From Zobellia russellii (GTDB lineage Bacteria > Bacteroidota > Bacteroidia > Flavobacteriales > Flavobacteriaceae): 64,000 nucleotides of DNA. The stretch lies in assembly GCF_018728565.1 (NCBI RefSeq), contig NZ_JACSOI010000010.1, positions 85,727 to 149,726 of the forward strand. Reading direction: 5' to 3'. Under the pieces are notes generated by a model. The model did no database searches. It had not been told where the DNA came from and was given only the letters and a program-made list of their open reading frames with translations. Positions 30,565 to 38,889 of this stretch are shown one piece after another. The translations under genes were made by a program, and so were the position numbers. Numbering within the stretch: the stretch's first letter is position 1; each line of letters begins with the position of its first letter.

Positions 30565-31989
30565 ATGAAAATTACAATCAAACTCACATCTATTTTTTTA
30601 CTCCTTCTACTGGTTTCGGCCTGTGATTCGGATGACGGTACTGTTATGAAAGATGATTTTGTGGTCGCTTTCGAAAACCCGTCAGTGAGCTTTGGGGCTA
30701 CTGAAGCTGAAAAGGACATTAATCTGGTGTTTTCTACTGCTGCAACCGAAAGCGGTTCTATAGATATATCCTTTACAGGCACAAATGCAGATTATGGAGA
30801 TACGGAAGATTTTGTAACGGTTCCTGCTGCAGTAAACGGTGTGGTTACCGTTGAGGTTGCAAGTGGAGCGGAAAACGCATCCTTCTTATTCAAAAAACTA
30901 AAAGATGCCGTTGAGGGAACGGAGAAGAACATCAGCTTTGAAATCAGTACAGTAAATGTTACGGGAGGTCTGTCCAACGGAACCACAACAACACAAGTGG
31001 CGTTTGAGGAAACCGCTGCGCTAGGCGGAAATATGGCTCCGGAAGTTGGAGGACCAAACCAACCAAACCAAGTATATGTAGACCTTAGTGCTCAAAACCA
31101 GACCAGCATAAATCGTGAAGCCTGGGATTTGGCTTTTTATAATGGAGATGAATTTAGGGTGGCCATTAATGGGTCGTTATATATGGCGGTTGCTGAACTA
31201 GATGAGACAAATATTGATGCAGTTACTGCGGAACAAGTGGCAGATTTACAAAGCAGTGTGGCCGTGGGTACTTTTGATGCGGCCAATACGGTATATGTAG
31301 ATATGCCTAACGGCGATGTTAATGGAACGGCAATTCAAGAAATTTCCGCTACGGATACAGAAAACAAGGTCTATTTGGTAAATATGGGTTCTGAGATAGG
31401 AACAACGGAGCCAGAGGCGGGTAGTGTTAGTACTTCAGGCGATTCTAGAGGTTGGATGAAAATTAGAGTGCTGAGGAGCGGTACGGGTTATACCTTGCAA
31501 TATGCTGGTCTTGGTGATACAACGCATAAGGAAATCAGTGTTTCCAAAGATTCTGGGTTTAATTATCAGTTTGTGAGTCTTGTCTCGGAATCTATTGTAA
31601 GTGTGGAGCCTGAAAAGGAAAAATGGGATCTTAATTTTACGGTCTTTACAAATGAAATAGAAGGTTTTGGTTCGTATGGATATTCTGATTTTGTCACTAC
31701 CAATACTATGGGCAATGTTAGTGCATATATGATTAACACAAAAACTATATCCTATGGAGACTTTACCATTTCTGATATAGACGAGGGCATTTTTGATACT
31801 GACCAAAGGGCAATTGGTAGCAATTGGAGAAACGGAGGAGGCCCCGGTACATTACCATCATTAAAAGAAGATGTCTTTTTTGTTGTAAAAGACGTTGACG
31901 GCAATATCTATAAACTAAAGTTTACCGCTTTGGTAAATGAAAGTGGGGTTAGGGGGTATCCTTCATTTGAATATGCACTTCTACAATAA
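30565..31989 (+). CDS. HmuY-like lipoprotein with N-terminal Calx-beta-like domain
   Basis: This 474-residue lipoprotein has lipobox LLVSAC (Cys20). Residues about 30-150 look like a Calx-beta-type domain (VSFGATEAEKDINLVFS, YGDTEDFVTVPA). The HmuY region follows, seen by VYVDLSAQNQTSINREAWDLAFYNGDEFRVAING and KWDLNFTVFTNEI read in pieces. HmuY takes haem from host or environmental proteins and hands it to a TonB receptor, here encoded 11 bp upstream. The haem ligands (two His in P. gingivalis HmuY) are not obvious, as in other marine homologues that use Met or lack clear ligands. The N-terminal addition makes the protein about twice the size of HmuY. Confidence 0.86.
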   Translation: MKITIKLTSIFLLLLLVSACDSDDGTVMKDDFVVAFENPSVSFGATEAEKDINLVFSTAATESGSIDISFTGTNADYGDTEDFVTVPAAVNGVVTVEVASGAENASFLFKKLKDAVEGTEKNISFEISTVNVTGGLSNGTTTTQVAFEETAALGGNMAPEVGGPNQPNQVYVDLSAQNQTSINREAWDLAFYNGDEFRVAINGSLYMAVAELDETNIDAVTAEQVADLQSSVAVGTFDAANTVYVDMPNGDVNGTAIQEISATDTENKVYLVNMGSEIGTTEPEAGSVSTSGDSRGWMKIRVLRSGTGYTLQYAGLGDTTHKEISVSKDSGFNYQFVSLVSESIVSVEPEKEKWDLNFTVFTNEIEGFGSYGYSDFVTTNTMGNVSAYMINTKTISYGDFTISDIDEGIFDTDQRAIGSNWRNGGGPGTLPSLKEDVFFVVKDVDGNIYKLKFTALVNESGVRGYPSFEYALLQ

Positions 31990-32028
31990 GGAGATTATAA
32001 AAAAATTGTTTGAGTTGAGTTAGTCAAG

Positions 32029-32058
32029 GCCGGACATAGTTAAGTGTGTCCGGCTTTT
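32029..32058 (+). terminator. terminator after the HmuY-like gene
   Basis: The arms GCCGGACA and TGTCCGGC flank a 10-base loop and are followed by TTTT. Confidence 0.82.
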
Positions 32059-32193
32059 AGTAAGATAAACAGTGCTCCATCCAATTCAGATTATATCAAT
32101 ATAGAAGAGAGGCGGGCGCAAGAATAGAGCAATCCTGAAATTAATTAGGAACGGCAAACTAATAGAAACCATACAAATTAGTAAACAGATAAA

Positions 32194-32532
32194 ATGGAAT
32201 TACTATATCAGAACGGTTACGGGGCAATATATAAAATGCCAAAGGTTGCAAGTCATATTTGTGAAATGCAGATGATTGTAGATACTATTGGAATATTTCT
32301 TTCTAGAGAAGATCTAGATCACCTTTTGAGTATAGTGTATAAGTCAACAGAACCGTGCACTTGTGCAGATTGCGGAGGCAATTTTTGTAATAAAATTTGG
32401 TGCTCTAACCCACTAATAGACATTTGCTTAAAAGTAGATGAATCTATTCTTGATCATATGGAAGACCTTATAAAGGGAGCTCAGTTTATGTTGGATATGA
32501 ACGCTACTCTAGAAAAATACCGACTAAAGTAA
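32194..32532 (+). CDS. small Cys-rich protein, possible metal binder
   Basis: This 112-residue cytoplasmic-looking protein has seven cysteines (23, 55, 57, 60, 65, 70, 78), most of them in the cluster CTCADCGGNFCNKIWC. The spacing C-x-C-x2-C-x4-C-x4-C could bind Zn or an Fe-S cluster. I do not recognise the family with confidence; short proteins of this type (perhaps DUF6686-like) occur near HmuY genes in Flavobacteriaceae. It has no signal peptide. A terminator separates it from HmuY, so it has its own promoter. Position suggests a role in iron or haem handling, but this is only context. Confidence 0.65.
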   Translation: MELLYQNGYGAIYKMPKVASHICEMQMIVDTIGIFLSREDLDHLLSIVYKSTEPCTCADCGGNFCNKIWCSNPLIDICLKVDESILDHMEDLIKGAQFMLDMNATLEKYRLK

Positions 32533-33430
32533 CCGGAGGTAATAGGTGTTCAAGTTGTAGTCGATCAACCCCGAACTCTTTAATAGCTCCGTTAAGGGTA
32601 TGAATCAATGTAGCTGGAAATGATGCAGAATTTTCATTGTAACCATCTTTATTATAAAATTGCCACACTTATCTTTTAACCCTTTTCTGTTTCACCTTCG
32701 TTACCTTAAGTGTGATCTTCAGGAAAAATTAAAGTTGCTGCTAATAGGTTAGGAGGTTCAACTTGTGTGTTAGTTTTAAGAAAATAAAAACAGCTTAAGA
32801 AATACAAAGGCGTTAATGGTCGGTATTTTTTAATAAAAGAAATGATTAAAGTCAGTCTTGTACTTTTTGATAAGGTAAATCTTATTTGTAGTTTTTTACA
32901 AGATTGAGATTCTCCTTTTGTTCAACTATTTATTTTTTTGTTTAACTTACATTGAATGGTTGTAACAATCTAATATTTAGGTGGATACCAAATAAAACTT
33001 TTATAGGTGGGTTAACTTAAGAAATCGAATCTAATTAATTAGTGACCATTGGGTATATTCCTTTGTAATATATAGTGTTAAAACCCTATGAGATTAGTAT
33101 AATCGTGGAGCTTTTTACATGCGATTGGTTAGTGGGCAATGTAAACCTGATCGGTCATGTTTTCTACGTTTTTCTAACTACTTTGTATACACCATTTTTC
33201 CCTCAATCAAGAAGTAAGCCTTGCCTTAGGTGCCCAAGCTGGCGAAAAACGAGTACTAGGCGTGACAACAACTAGTAGGTTTACACATTTACAAGAGTAA
33301 CTGAAACTCCTTTCAATCTGATTTTGGAATCGAGACTGTAAAAATGTGAATTTCAAATAGGTCTTCTTCTTGAACATTCAATTGTCACGATAAACTCCCC
33401 CTTTATTTAAATAGAATAAAAAACGTAAAC
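32533..33430. other. about 900 bp without a convincing gene
   Basis: The region is AT-rich and has many stops in all frames. The longest rightward frame (33075-33275) has no recognisable motif and biased, non-flavobacterial composition (CLRCPSWRKTSTRR). A few short translated stretches look gene-like but are broken by stops. It may be the remains of a degraded gene or a long regulatory/RNA region before the receptor at 33431. No tRNA, repeat array or insertion-sequence end was seen. Confidence 0.55.
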
Positions 33431-35845
33431 ATGATTGTTTTAAGAGTACTACGTACAATACTTTTTACATTATTATTCGTACAAACCATTTATGCTCAAC
33501 AAGGCAAATTGAATGGAAATATTATTGATGATAACAAAGGGCCCGTTGCATTTGCCAATGTGTTGTTGTTGCAAAAAGATTCAGTGCTCGTAAAGGGAGT
33601 TATTAGTAATCAAGATGGTTTTTTCATATTAGACGGAATTTCAAATGGAAATTACCTCCTAAACATAAATCTTTTAGGTTTTGAATCAATTTATAAAAAG
33701 GTGTCCTTTAATTATAACGAAGAACTTTCTTTAGGTTCGCTCACACTTAATACGCAAAGCCAACAATTAGATGAAGTAGCCGTAGTTGGTAGAAAAGCAC
33801 TTTTTGAGCAGAGAAGTGATCGGCTTGTTGTTAATGTGGGGTCATTGCCAACATTTAGTGGTAACAATGCGTTACAGGTTCTGCAAAAAGCCCCTGGGGT
33901 AATCGTACAAGAAAATTCGAACAGTATCAGCTTGAGCAATAAAGGGCAGGTGTTAATAATGATTAATAATCGTATTTCTCGAATTCCGCGAGCAGCACTT
34001 TTACAGCAGCTTAAAGGTATGCAAGCAGAAAATATTGAACGAATAGAACTAATACATCAACCTTCAGCAAAGTATGACGCCAATAATGCAGCGGGCATCA
34101 TTCATATTGTACTAAAGGAGAATAATTTTCTTGGATTGAACGGGAATACGAGCCTGACCGCTGGAATTGGCAAAAAAGAAAAGTTCAATGGTTCGTTCGA
34201 CCTTAATTACCGAAACAACCGGGTAAACATCTACGGCAATATCACTGGGGTTCACAGCAGGTCGCCAATGTGGTTTTTAAAACATTATCGGGAATATGAG
34301 TATCTAGGTGATCAGTATTTTTATTATAATAAATTGACAGCAGCAAACCCAAGTAACCCTTCTTTGGGGGTAACTTTAGGCGTAGATGTTGAGGTAAACT
34401 CAACTAGTACAATCGGTGCGTTGTTCGGATACACGAAAAGCAATATGTCCGGCTATGATTATGCCAGTATTTCTAATGGAACGGTTAACGCTATTCAAAA
34501 TGAGAATTCTCAATATATACTTGACATCAACAATCCGAACCGTAATACTTTTTTTAACCTTAATTATTATTCACAATTAAGTCCGAATAAATCCATAAAT
34601 ATTGATTTGGATAGAGTGGCATTGGACGTGCAAAATTTTTCTGGCCTCTCTTATGTTAATCCTTCCGAAGAAATAGATAGCCAAGAGACTGAACGCAATT
34701 CACAATTTGAGATTTACACGGTTAAAGGGGATTTTGAATGGGAGTCAGAAGACCATGCTAAATTACAAACAGGTCTTAAAGCCACTTTTAATAATTCGAA
34801 CAGCGCTTTGCAGAATCGCAATAGAATCAATGGGGTTTGGACAGAAGACCAAACTTTTAGAAGAGATGACCAAATTGGCGAAACCATTTTGGCCGCCTAT
34901 GGTTCTTACCAAAAAAAATGGAATGAAAAATGGGAAAGCAGTATTGGTGCGCGACTAGAAAATTACAAATACGAACTTGATGACACCGTAGATGGAAATG
35001 ATTTCTCTACCGATTATACTAATCTTTTTCCTGTTGCTAGAACTACCTATACGGTTGATTCTACGCGGACGCTAACCTTGTCATTTAACCGGCGTATTGA
35101 GCGACCGGCCTTTTTTCATTTAGCTGCGTTTTATTTATTAATAGATCCAAGCCTGTTGGTGTCAACTAATACCCGGCTTAGACCTGCATTTACTGATGCG
35201 GTGCGGCTGGCTTATAACCAAAGGTCATTTTTGGTTGCTTTTGAAGTCAATAGGACCAAAGGTGCAATTTCATTTTATAACACTGTAGATAAAGAACAGG
35301 GCTTGCAGACAAGCACTCCGATCAATTTTGATAACATGAACGGTTACTTACTCAGTACAAGTTTTCCCATTAAAATAAGTAAAATCTGGAAAATGAACTG
35401 GAATCTTGATGGAGCATACAAAAAGGTGAAAGATTACACCAATCGCCCTTTACCCTTCAAAAAGGGCCTGTTTACGCTTACTGCCCAACTCAATAATGTT
35501 TTTGAATTGGGTAACTCATTGACCGCTAATATTGATGGTAGATATATGAGTCCGTTTATTTCCGGTGACCAAATTCAGTTTCAATATCATTCTATAAATT
35601 TTGGAGTCAGTAAACGATTTGGCAACGAGAGCACATTAACTTTTAGCATACAGGATTTAACTGCAACAGGTGGCAAAGATGAATGGGAGTACCATCAGCC
35701 AGAACTTGGTATAAGAACATACGGCGATAACGATTTTTCAGAAAGAGTCTTTCAACTCACGTATTCTTTTCCTTTTGGGAATAAAAAAATTAAAGAAAAG
35801 AGAAGTAGACAAACCGGTTCTCAGGAAGAACGCGATAGAATGTAA
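33431..35845 (+). CDS. outer-membrane beta-barrel receptor of the OMP_b-brl_3 type
   Basis: This 804-residue protein has a signal peptide ending near YAQ, a carboxypeptidase-regulatory-like beta domain (about residues 22-110), a plug-like region (LQKAPGVIVQENSNSISL, QPSAKYDANNAAGIIHIVLK) and a C-terminal barrel. This architecture matches the TonB-receptor relatives with PF14905-type barrels. The C-terminus is lengthened by a highly charged tail (KEKRSRQTGSQEERDRM) after the last strand, which is unusual because barrels normally end in an aromatic residue. It stands alone, with no SusD or lipoprotein partner. Substrate is unknown; such proteins have been tied to peptide or metal export and uptake. 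Confidence 0.85.
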   Translation: MIVLRVLRTILFTLLFVQTIYAQQGKLNGNIIDDNKGPVAFANVLLLQKDSVLVKGVISNQDGFFILDGISNGNYLLNINLLGFESIYKKVSFNYNEELSLGSLTLNTQSQQLDEVAVVGRKALFEQRSDRLVVNVGSLPTFSGNNALQVLQKAPGVIVQENSNSISLSNKGQVLIMINNRISRIPRAALLQQLKGMQAENIERIELIHQPSAKYDANNAAGIIHIVLKENNFLGLNGNTSLTAGIGKKEKFNGSFDLNYRNNRVNIYGNITGVHSRSPMWFLKHYREYEYLGDQYFYYNKLTAANPSNPSLGVTLGVDVEVNSTSTIGALFGYTKSNMSGYDYASISNGTVNAIQNENSQYILDINNPNRNTFFNLNYYSQLSPNKSINIDLDRVALDVQNFSGLSYVNPSEEIDSQETERNSQFEIYTVKGDFEWESEDHAKLQTGLKATFNNSNSALQNRNRINGVWTEDQTFRRDDQIGETILAAYGSYQKKWNEKWESSIGARLENYKYELDDTVDGNDFSTDYTNLFPVARTTYTVDSTRTLTLSFNRRIERPAFFHLAAFYLLIDPSLLVSTNTRLRPAFTDAVRLAYNQRSFLVAFEVNRTKGAISFYNTVDKEQGLQTSTPINFDNMNGYLLSTSFPIKISKIWKMNWNLDGAYKKVKDYTNRPLPFKKGLFTLTAQLNNVFELGNSLTANIDGRYMSPFISGDQIQFQYHSINFGVSKRFGNESTLTFSIQDLTATGGKDEWEYHQPELGIRTYGDNDFSERVFQLTYSFPFGNKKIKEKRSRQTGSQEERDRM

Positions 35846-35871
35846 ACGAACATTTGTAATAATTCAACTTT

Positions 35872-35973
35872 ATGAAAACTAAGTATAGTTTTTTCGTTTT
35901 AGCATTTAGAGGAGGCCACATTAGTAGTCAATGCTATCATGTATTTTATCCGCAAGCAGAGTACAAACTTTAA
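35872..35973 (+). other. short frame with signal-peptide-like start, possible gene remnant
   Basis: A frame of 33 residues opens with MKTKYSFFVLAF, which looks like the start of a signal peptide, then loses hydrophobic character and stops at 35971. It could be the 5' end of a decayed exported-protein gene. Chance is also possible. Confidence 0.25.
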
Positions 35974-35993
35974 CCTTTCACTAATTGGCATAA

Positions 35994-36029
35994 AAAAACC
36001 TCTTCATAAAATTCTATGAAGAGGTTTTT
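35994..36029 (-). terminator. terminator after tRNA-Lys copy nearest the receptor
   Basis: The 15-bp arms AAAAACCTCTTCATA and TATGAAGAGGTTTTT flank a 6-base loop. It works in either direction and follows the 3' end of the tRNA gene on the minus strand. Confidence 0.88.
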
Positions 36030-36030
36030 G

Positions 36031-36103
36031 TGACCTGGCTGGGGCTCGAACCCAGGACCCTCTCCTTAAAAGGGAGATGCTCTACCAACTGAGCTACCAG
36101 GTC
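36031..36103 (-). tRNA. tRNA-Lys (anticodon TTT), copy 1
   Basis: The minus strand folds as a complete 73-base cloverleaf: acceptor GACCTGG/CCAGGTC, D-arm AGCTCAGTTGGTAGAGC, anticodon stem around CTTTTAA with anticodon TTT, and T-arm GGGTTCGAGCCC. The 3' CCA is not encoded. An identical copy lies 104 bp away. Confidence 0.95.
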
Positions 36104-36168
36104 ATAATGTCAAAAATTAATGTGTGTATTTTTCTAAAAAAAAAACGGCTCACATAATTAAATAAAAA

Positions 36169-36193
36169 AGCCTCTTTATTTGTTCAAGAGGCT
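36169..36193 (-). terminator. hairpin between the two tRNA-Lys genes
   Basis: The arms AGCCTCTT and AAGAGGCT enclose a 9-base loop; on the minus strand the stem is followed by a T-rich stretch. It may separate or process the two tRNA transcripts. Confidence 0.75.
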
Positions 36194-36206
36194 GTTATTT
36201 AATTGG

Positions 36207-36279
36207 TGACCTGGCTGGGGCTCGAACCCAGGACCCTCTCCTTAAAAGGGAGATGCTCTACCAACTGAGCTACCAGGTC
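36207..36279 (-). tRNA. tRNA-Lys (anticodon TTT), copy 2
   Basis: This copy is identical to the one at 36031-36103 over all 73 bases. Here the base triplet after the discriminator reads CCA on the minus strand (36206-36204), so the 3' CCA appears to be encoded, unlike in copy 1. A -7 box lies 37 bp upstream. Confidence 0.95.
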
Positions 36280-36315
36280 AATAACAAATAAGGATTGATT
36301 CCCTCAATGCGGGTG

Positions 36316-36323
36316 CAAATATA
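36316..36323 (-). promoter_or_regulatory. -7 box TATATTTG for the tRNA-Lys pair
   Basis: The minus strand carries TATATTTG, 37 bp upstream of the first base of tRNA-Lys copy 2. Confidence 0.65.
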
Positions 36324-36418
36324 AGTCGATTACTTTATTTTCCAAGCCCTTTTTGAGATAAATTTATTTTTTTTTGAAAACCCCTAGAAATAAGCCACTT
36401 TTACATTAAAATAAAATT

Positions 36419-36934
36419 GTGAAAATAGTATTGTTGGGTTATATGGGTAGTGGCAAGAGCACAATTGGCAAGTTGCTATCCAAAGAAAGAGGTTTAGAAT
36501 TTATAGATCTGGATAACTACATTGAGGAAGCGGAGCAAATGCCCGTACCCGATATTTTCAAAACTAAAGGAGAACTTTATTTTAGAAAAAAGGAATACGC
36601 GTACCTAAATGAAGTACTTGCCCAAAAGGACAATTTTGTGTTGTCCTTAGGAGGTGGTACCCCGTGTTATGGTAACAATATGCAAGCAGTTCTAGATGCT
36701 ACAAAAAATGCTATTTATCTAAAAGTATCTATAGCCCAACTTGTCAATCGTCTTTTAAAGGAAAAGGACCAACGTCCGTTAATAATGAATATACCGGAAG
36801 ATGAATTACCGGAGTTTATTGGTAAGCACCTTTTTGAAAGAAGTTATTTCTATAACCAAACAGATAAGGTCATTAGTTCGGACGGAAAAAACCCAGAGGA
36901 AATTGTGGCCGAAATGGGACCCTTATTAGTCTAG
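36419..36934 (+). CDS. aroK: shikimate kinase
   Basis: This 171-residue enzyme phosphorylates shikimate in aromatic amino acid synthesis. It has the Walker A motif LLGYMGSGKSTIG at the N-terminus, the substrate Asp and Glu in FIDLDNYIEEAE, the shikimate-binding SLGGGTPC, and the lid region KEKDQRPLI. The start codon is GTG at 36419, since no ATG occurs before the Walker motif. The last 9 bases overlap the convergent phosphoribosyltransferase gene. Length and motifs are normal for AroK. Confidence 0.96.
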   Translation: MKIVLLGYMGSGKSTIGKLLSKERGLEFIDLDNYIEEAEQMPVPDIFKTKGELYFRKKEYAYLNEVLAQKDNFVLSLGGGTPCYGNNMQAVLDATKNAIYLKVSIAQLVNRLLKEKDQRPLIMNIPEDELPEFIGKHLFERSYFYNQTDKVISSDGKNPEEIVAEMGPLLV

Positions 36935-37423
36935 GTAGACCATATCATTTTTAGCCTGAAACAGTACATGTACATGCTCTTGCAGTGAGGTAGATAAGGA
37001 AATACCTTTATAATCTGCCTTCACAGGATATTTTTTATGGTTTCTATTTACTAGAACAGCTGTCTTAAGTTGTTTTACCGGTGTTTTTAGAAAATGATGA
37101 ACACCGTAAATAAGGGTAGTACCGGAGTTAAGCACATCATCTACCAACACAATGGATTTATCTGTGTATTCCGACTCTGGAATAGAAGTCTGTACGCCAC
37201 TTTGTAATGGATTTTCTTTGTCCATCATAACCTTGCAAAGTGTTATTTCGGCATCGGTTACTTTTTTGAGTACCCGTTGCAATTTTTTGGCAAAATTCAG
37301 TCCTCCACCATCTATACCGGCAATAATAATTTCTTTTTCCTCAACATTGGCCTCGTATATCTGATAAGCTATACGCTCTATTTTATGCTGTATTTGCTGG
37401 TGGGTAAGTATTTTGTTCTCCAT
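36926..37423 (-). CDS. PyrR-like phosphoribosyltransferase
   Basis: This 165-residue protein has the PRPP-binding motif SIVLVDDVLNSGTTL and an N-terminal region IIIAGIDGGGLNFAKKL, matching type I phosphoribosyltransferases close to PyrR. PyrR proteins control pyrimidine operons or act as uracil phosphoribosyltransferases; no pyr genes are nearby, so the role here is uncertain. The 3' end overlaps aroK by 9 bp in a convergent arrangement. A -7 box TATCTTTG lies 18 bp upstream of the start. Confidence 0.88.
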   Translation of the reverse strand: MENKILTHQQIQHKIERIAYQIYEANVEEKEIIIAGIDGGGLNFAKKLQRVLKKVTDAEITLCKVMMDKENPLQSGVQTSIPESEYTDKSIVLVDDVLNSGTTLIYGVHHFLKTPVKQLKTAVLVNRNHKKYPVKADYKGISLSTSLQEHVHVLFQAKNDMVYLD

Positions 37424-37441
37424 AAACGGGTATTTTCAATT

Positions 37442-37449
37442 CAAAGATA
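37442..37449 (-). promoter_or_regulatory. -7 box TATCTTTG for the phosphoribosyltransferase gene
   Basis: The minus strand reads TATCTTTG, close upstream of the start at 37423. Confidence 0.7.
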
Positions 37450-37475
37450 GCCAACGCTATGCAAATTCACTCTTT

Positions 37476-37877
37476 TTATTCGGTGCTTTTAAAATCTTCA
37501 GGAGCTTGGTTCGGGTCTTCCAAATACTCCTCAATATCACGACGGTCTTTTTTAGTAGGTCTTCCGGTTCCTTTCTTGCGGTAATGTTCTTTGGCCTGTT
37601 TAAGAAGTTCGTTATGTTCAAAAGCTTCTTTAGGAGTCGTATCCGTACGGTAAATATCAACCAATTTGGCGCCCACTCTGCTTTTGGGAATGTCCAGAAC
37701 CGTTAGTTGTAGGTTAATTTGTTCCTTCCTCACTATAATTTTATCCATTGGGTACACTTCTCGAGAAGGTTTCGCCACTTGGTCATTAATTTTTACCTGA
37801 CCTTTTTTACAGGCCGTAGAGGCAATGTTTCGGGTCTTAAAATAACGGGTACTCCACAAGTACTTATCAATTCGCAT
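37476..37877 (-). CDS. S4-domain RNA-binding protein (Hsp15-like)
   Basis: This 133-residue protein opens with an S4 domain (MRIDKYLWSTRYFKTRNIAS, then CKKGQVKINDQVAKPSREV) and ends in a basic tail (KEHYRKKGTGRPTKKDRR). The layout matches Hsp15 (HslR), which binds 50S subunits carrying stalled nascent chains. It has its own -7 box at 37916-37909 and lies next to, but separate from, the phosphoribosyltransferase. The ribosome-rescue role is taken from the family. Confidence 0.9.
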   Translation of the reverse strand: MRIDKYLWSTRYFKTRNIASTACKKGQVKINDQVAKPSREVYPMDKIIVRKEQINLQLTVLDIPKSRVGAKLVDIYRTDTTPKEAFEHNELLKQAKEHYRKKGTGRPTKKDRRDIEEYLEDPNQAPEDFKSTE

Positions 37878-37908
37878 AACTATTAAAAATCTTTGTTAAG
37901 GCTCTCTA

Positions 37909-37916
37909 CAAAAATA
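37909..37916 (-). promoter_or_regulatory. -7 box TATTTTTG for the S4 gene
   Basis: The minus strand reads TATTTTTG, 31 bp upstream of the start codon at 37877. Confidence 0.6.
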
Positions 37917-37954
37917 AGGGAAAATTGTATCTTGCCGCCTGTAAAAATGAATTG

Positions 37955-38806
37955 ATGAATTTGAATCGAATAGTTGCCTTATCGGCGTTAGTGGTTGTAC
38001 TGTACTCTTGTAATAATGATGATGGAGGTGTAACGATTGAACCACCAAGACCGTTAAGTGAAGTTTTAAGTGAAGATGAAGCGGAGATTCAAGAATATCT
38101 TAAAACGCATTATTACAATTATGCCGAGTTTGAAAACCCCGCTGAGGATTTTGATTTTAAAATTGAAATAAAGGAAATAGGTGAGGGTGATTCTGATAAA
38201 ACACCTCTTTTGGACCAAGTGGTTCCTATTGAAGTAAACGTACCTTCTACACATTTCTTGATTTCTGGGGAAGAAACGAATACAAAACACACGTTGTACT
38301 ATTTGGAAGCTCGGGAGGGTGTTGGTGATGCTTTAAGCGTGGCCGATTCTGCTTTTGTACGCTACAGTGGAAATCTTATTGATGGTACTGTCTTTGACGA
38401 TAATAATGAAAATGATCCAGTATGGTTTGATTTGGCAAGTTTACAAGCGCCGGCAACATCCACTGTTTCAGGTACTCCTGCTAGGGGTTTTTCTGAGGGA
38501 GCTGCACTTTTAAAAGGAGGAGCACCTGCGGAGATTAATGAAGATGGTACGTATTCTGTAAACGGATATGGTGTTGGAATGATAATTTTTCCATCTGGTT
38601 TGGGTTATTTCAATATAGCAAGAGGTAGTATACCTGACTACAGCCCATTAATTTTTAAGATGGATATGTTTGCGGTAAATCAGTCAGACCATGATGGTGA
38701 TGGTATTCCGTCTATTGAAGAGGACACGAACAAAGACGGTTACTTGTTCAACGATGATGCCGATGGAGATGGTATTCCTGATTATCTAGATGCCGATACA
38801 AACTAA
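37955..38806 (+). CDS. FKBP-type peptidyl-prolyl isomerase lipoprotein
   Basis: This 283-residue lipoprotein has lipobox VLYSC (Cys19). I chose ATG 37955 because the signal peptide begins there; an upstream TTG at 37925 is in frame but adds nothing typical. The FKBP domain covers about residues 110-245 (VRYSGNLIDGTVFDDN, GMIIFPSGLGYF). The C-terminus has Asp-rich repeats (DHDGDGIPSIEEDTNKDG, DADGDGIPDYLDADTN), like thrombospondin type 3 calcium loops. FKBP lipoproteins in this phylum include gliding-related chaperones such as GldI. The Asp repeats suggest calcium-dependent folding outside the cell. Confidence 0.9.
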   Translation: MNLNRIVALSALVVVLYSCNNDDGGVTIEPPRPLSEVLSEDEAEIQEYLKTHYYNYAEFENPAEDFDFKIEIKEIGEGDSDKTPLLDQVVPIEVNVPSTHFLISGEETNTKHTLYYLEAREGVGDALSVADSAFVRYSGNLIDGTVFDDNNENDPVWFDLASLQAPATSTVSGTPARGFSEGAALLKGGAPAEINEDGTYSVNGYGVGMIIFPSGLGYFNIARGSIPDYSPLIFKMDMFAVNQSDHDGDGIPSIEEDTNKDGYLFNDDADGDGIPDYLDADTN

Positions 38807-38834
38807 GAAGTAGAATTATTTACTACCTATAAAT

Positions 38835-38874
38835 AAAAAGAAATCCCGAAACATATGTTTCGGGATTTCTTTTT
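38835..38874. terminator. bidirectional terminator
   Basis: A perfect 18-bp stem (AAAAAGAAATCCCGAAAC with its complement) and ATAT loop lies between the convergent FKBP and PorT-like genes. Confidence 0.95.
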
Positions 38875-38889
38875 ATAATAACAGTTTCC

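Noticed and set aside
33075..33275. 66-residue rightward frame in the noncoding region
   Set aside because: The residue composition and lack of motif do not support coding; kept only as part of the region note.
36031..36279. tRNA-Lys pair as a prophage or island attachment site
   Set aside because: No integrase, att-like repeat of the tRNA end or island-type gene content is seen nearby.
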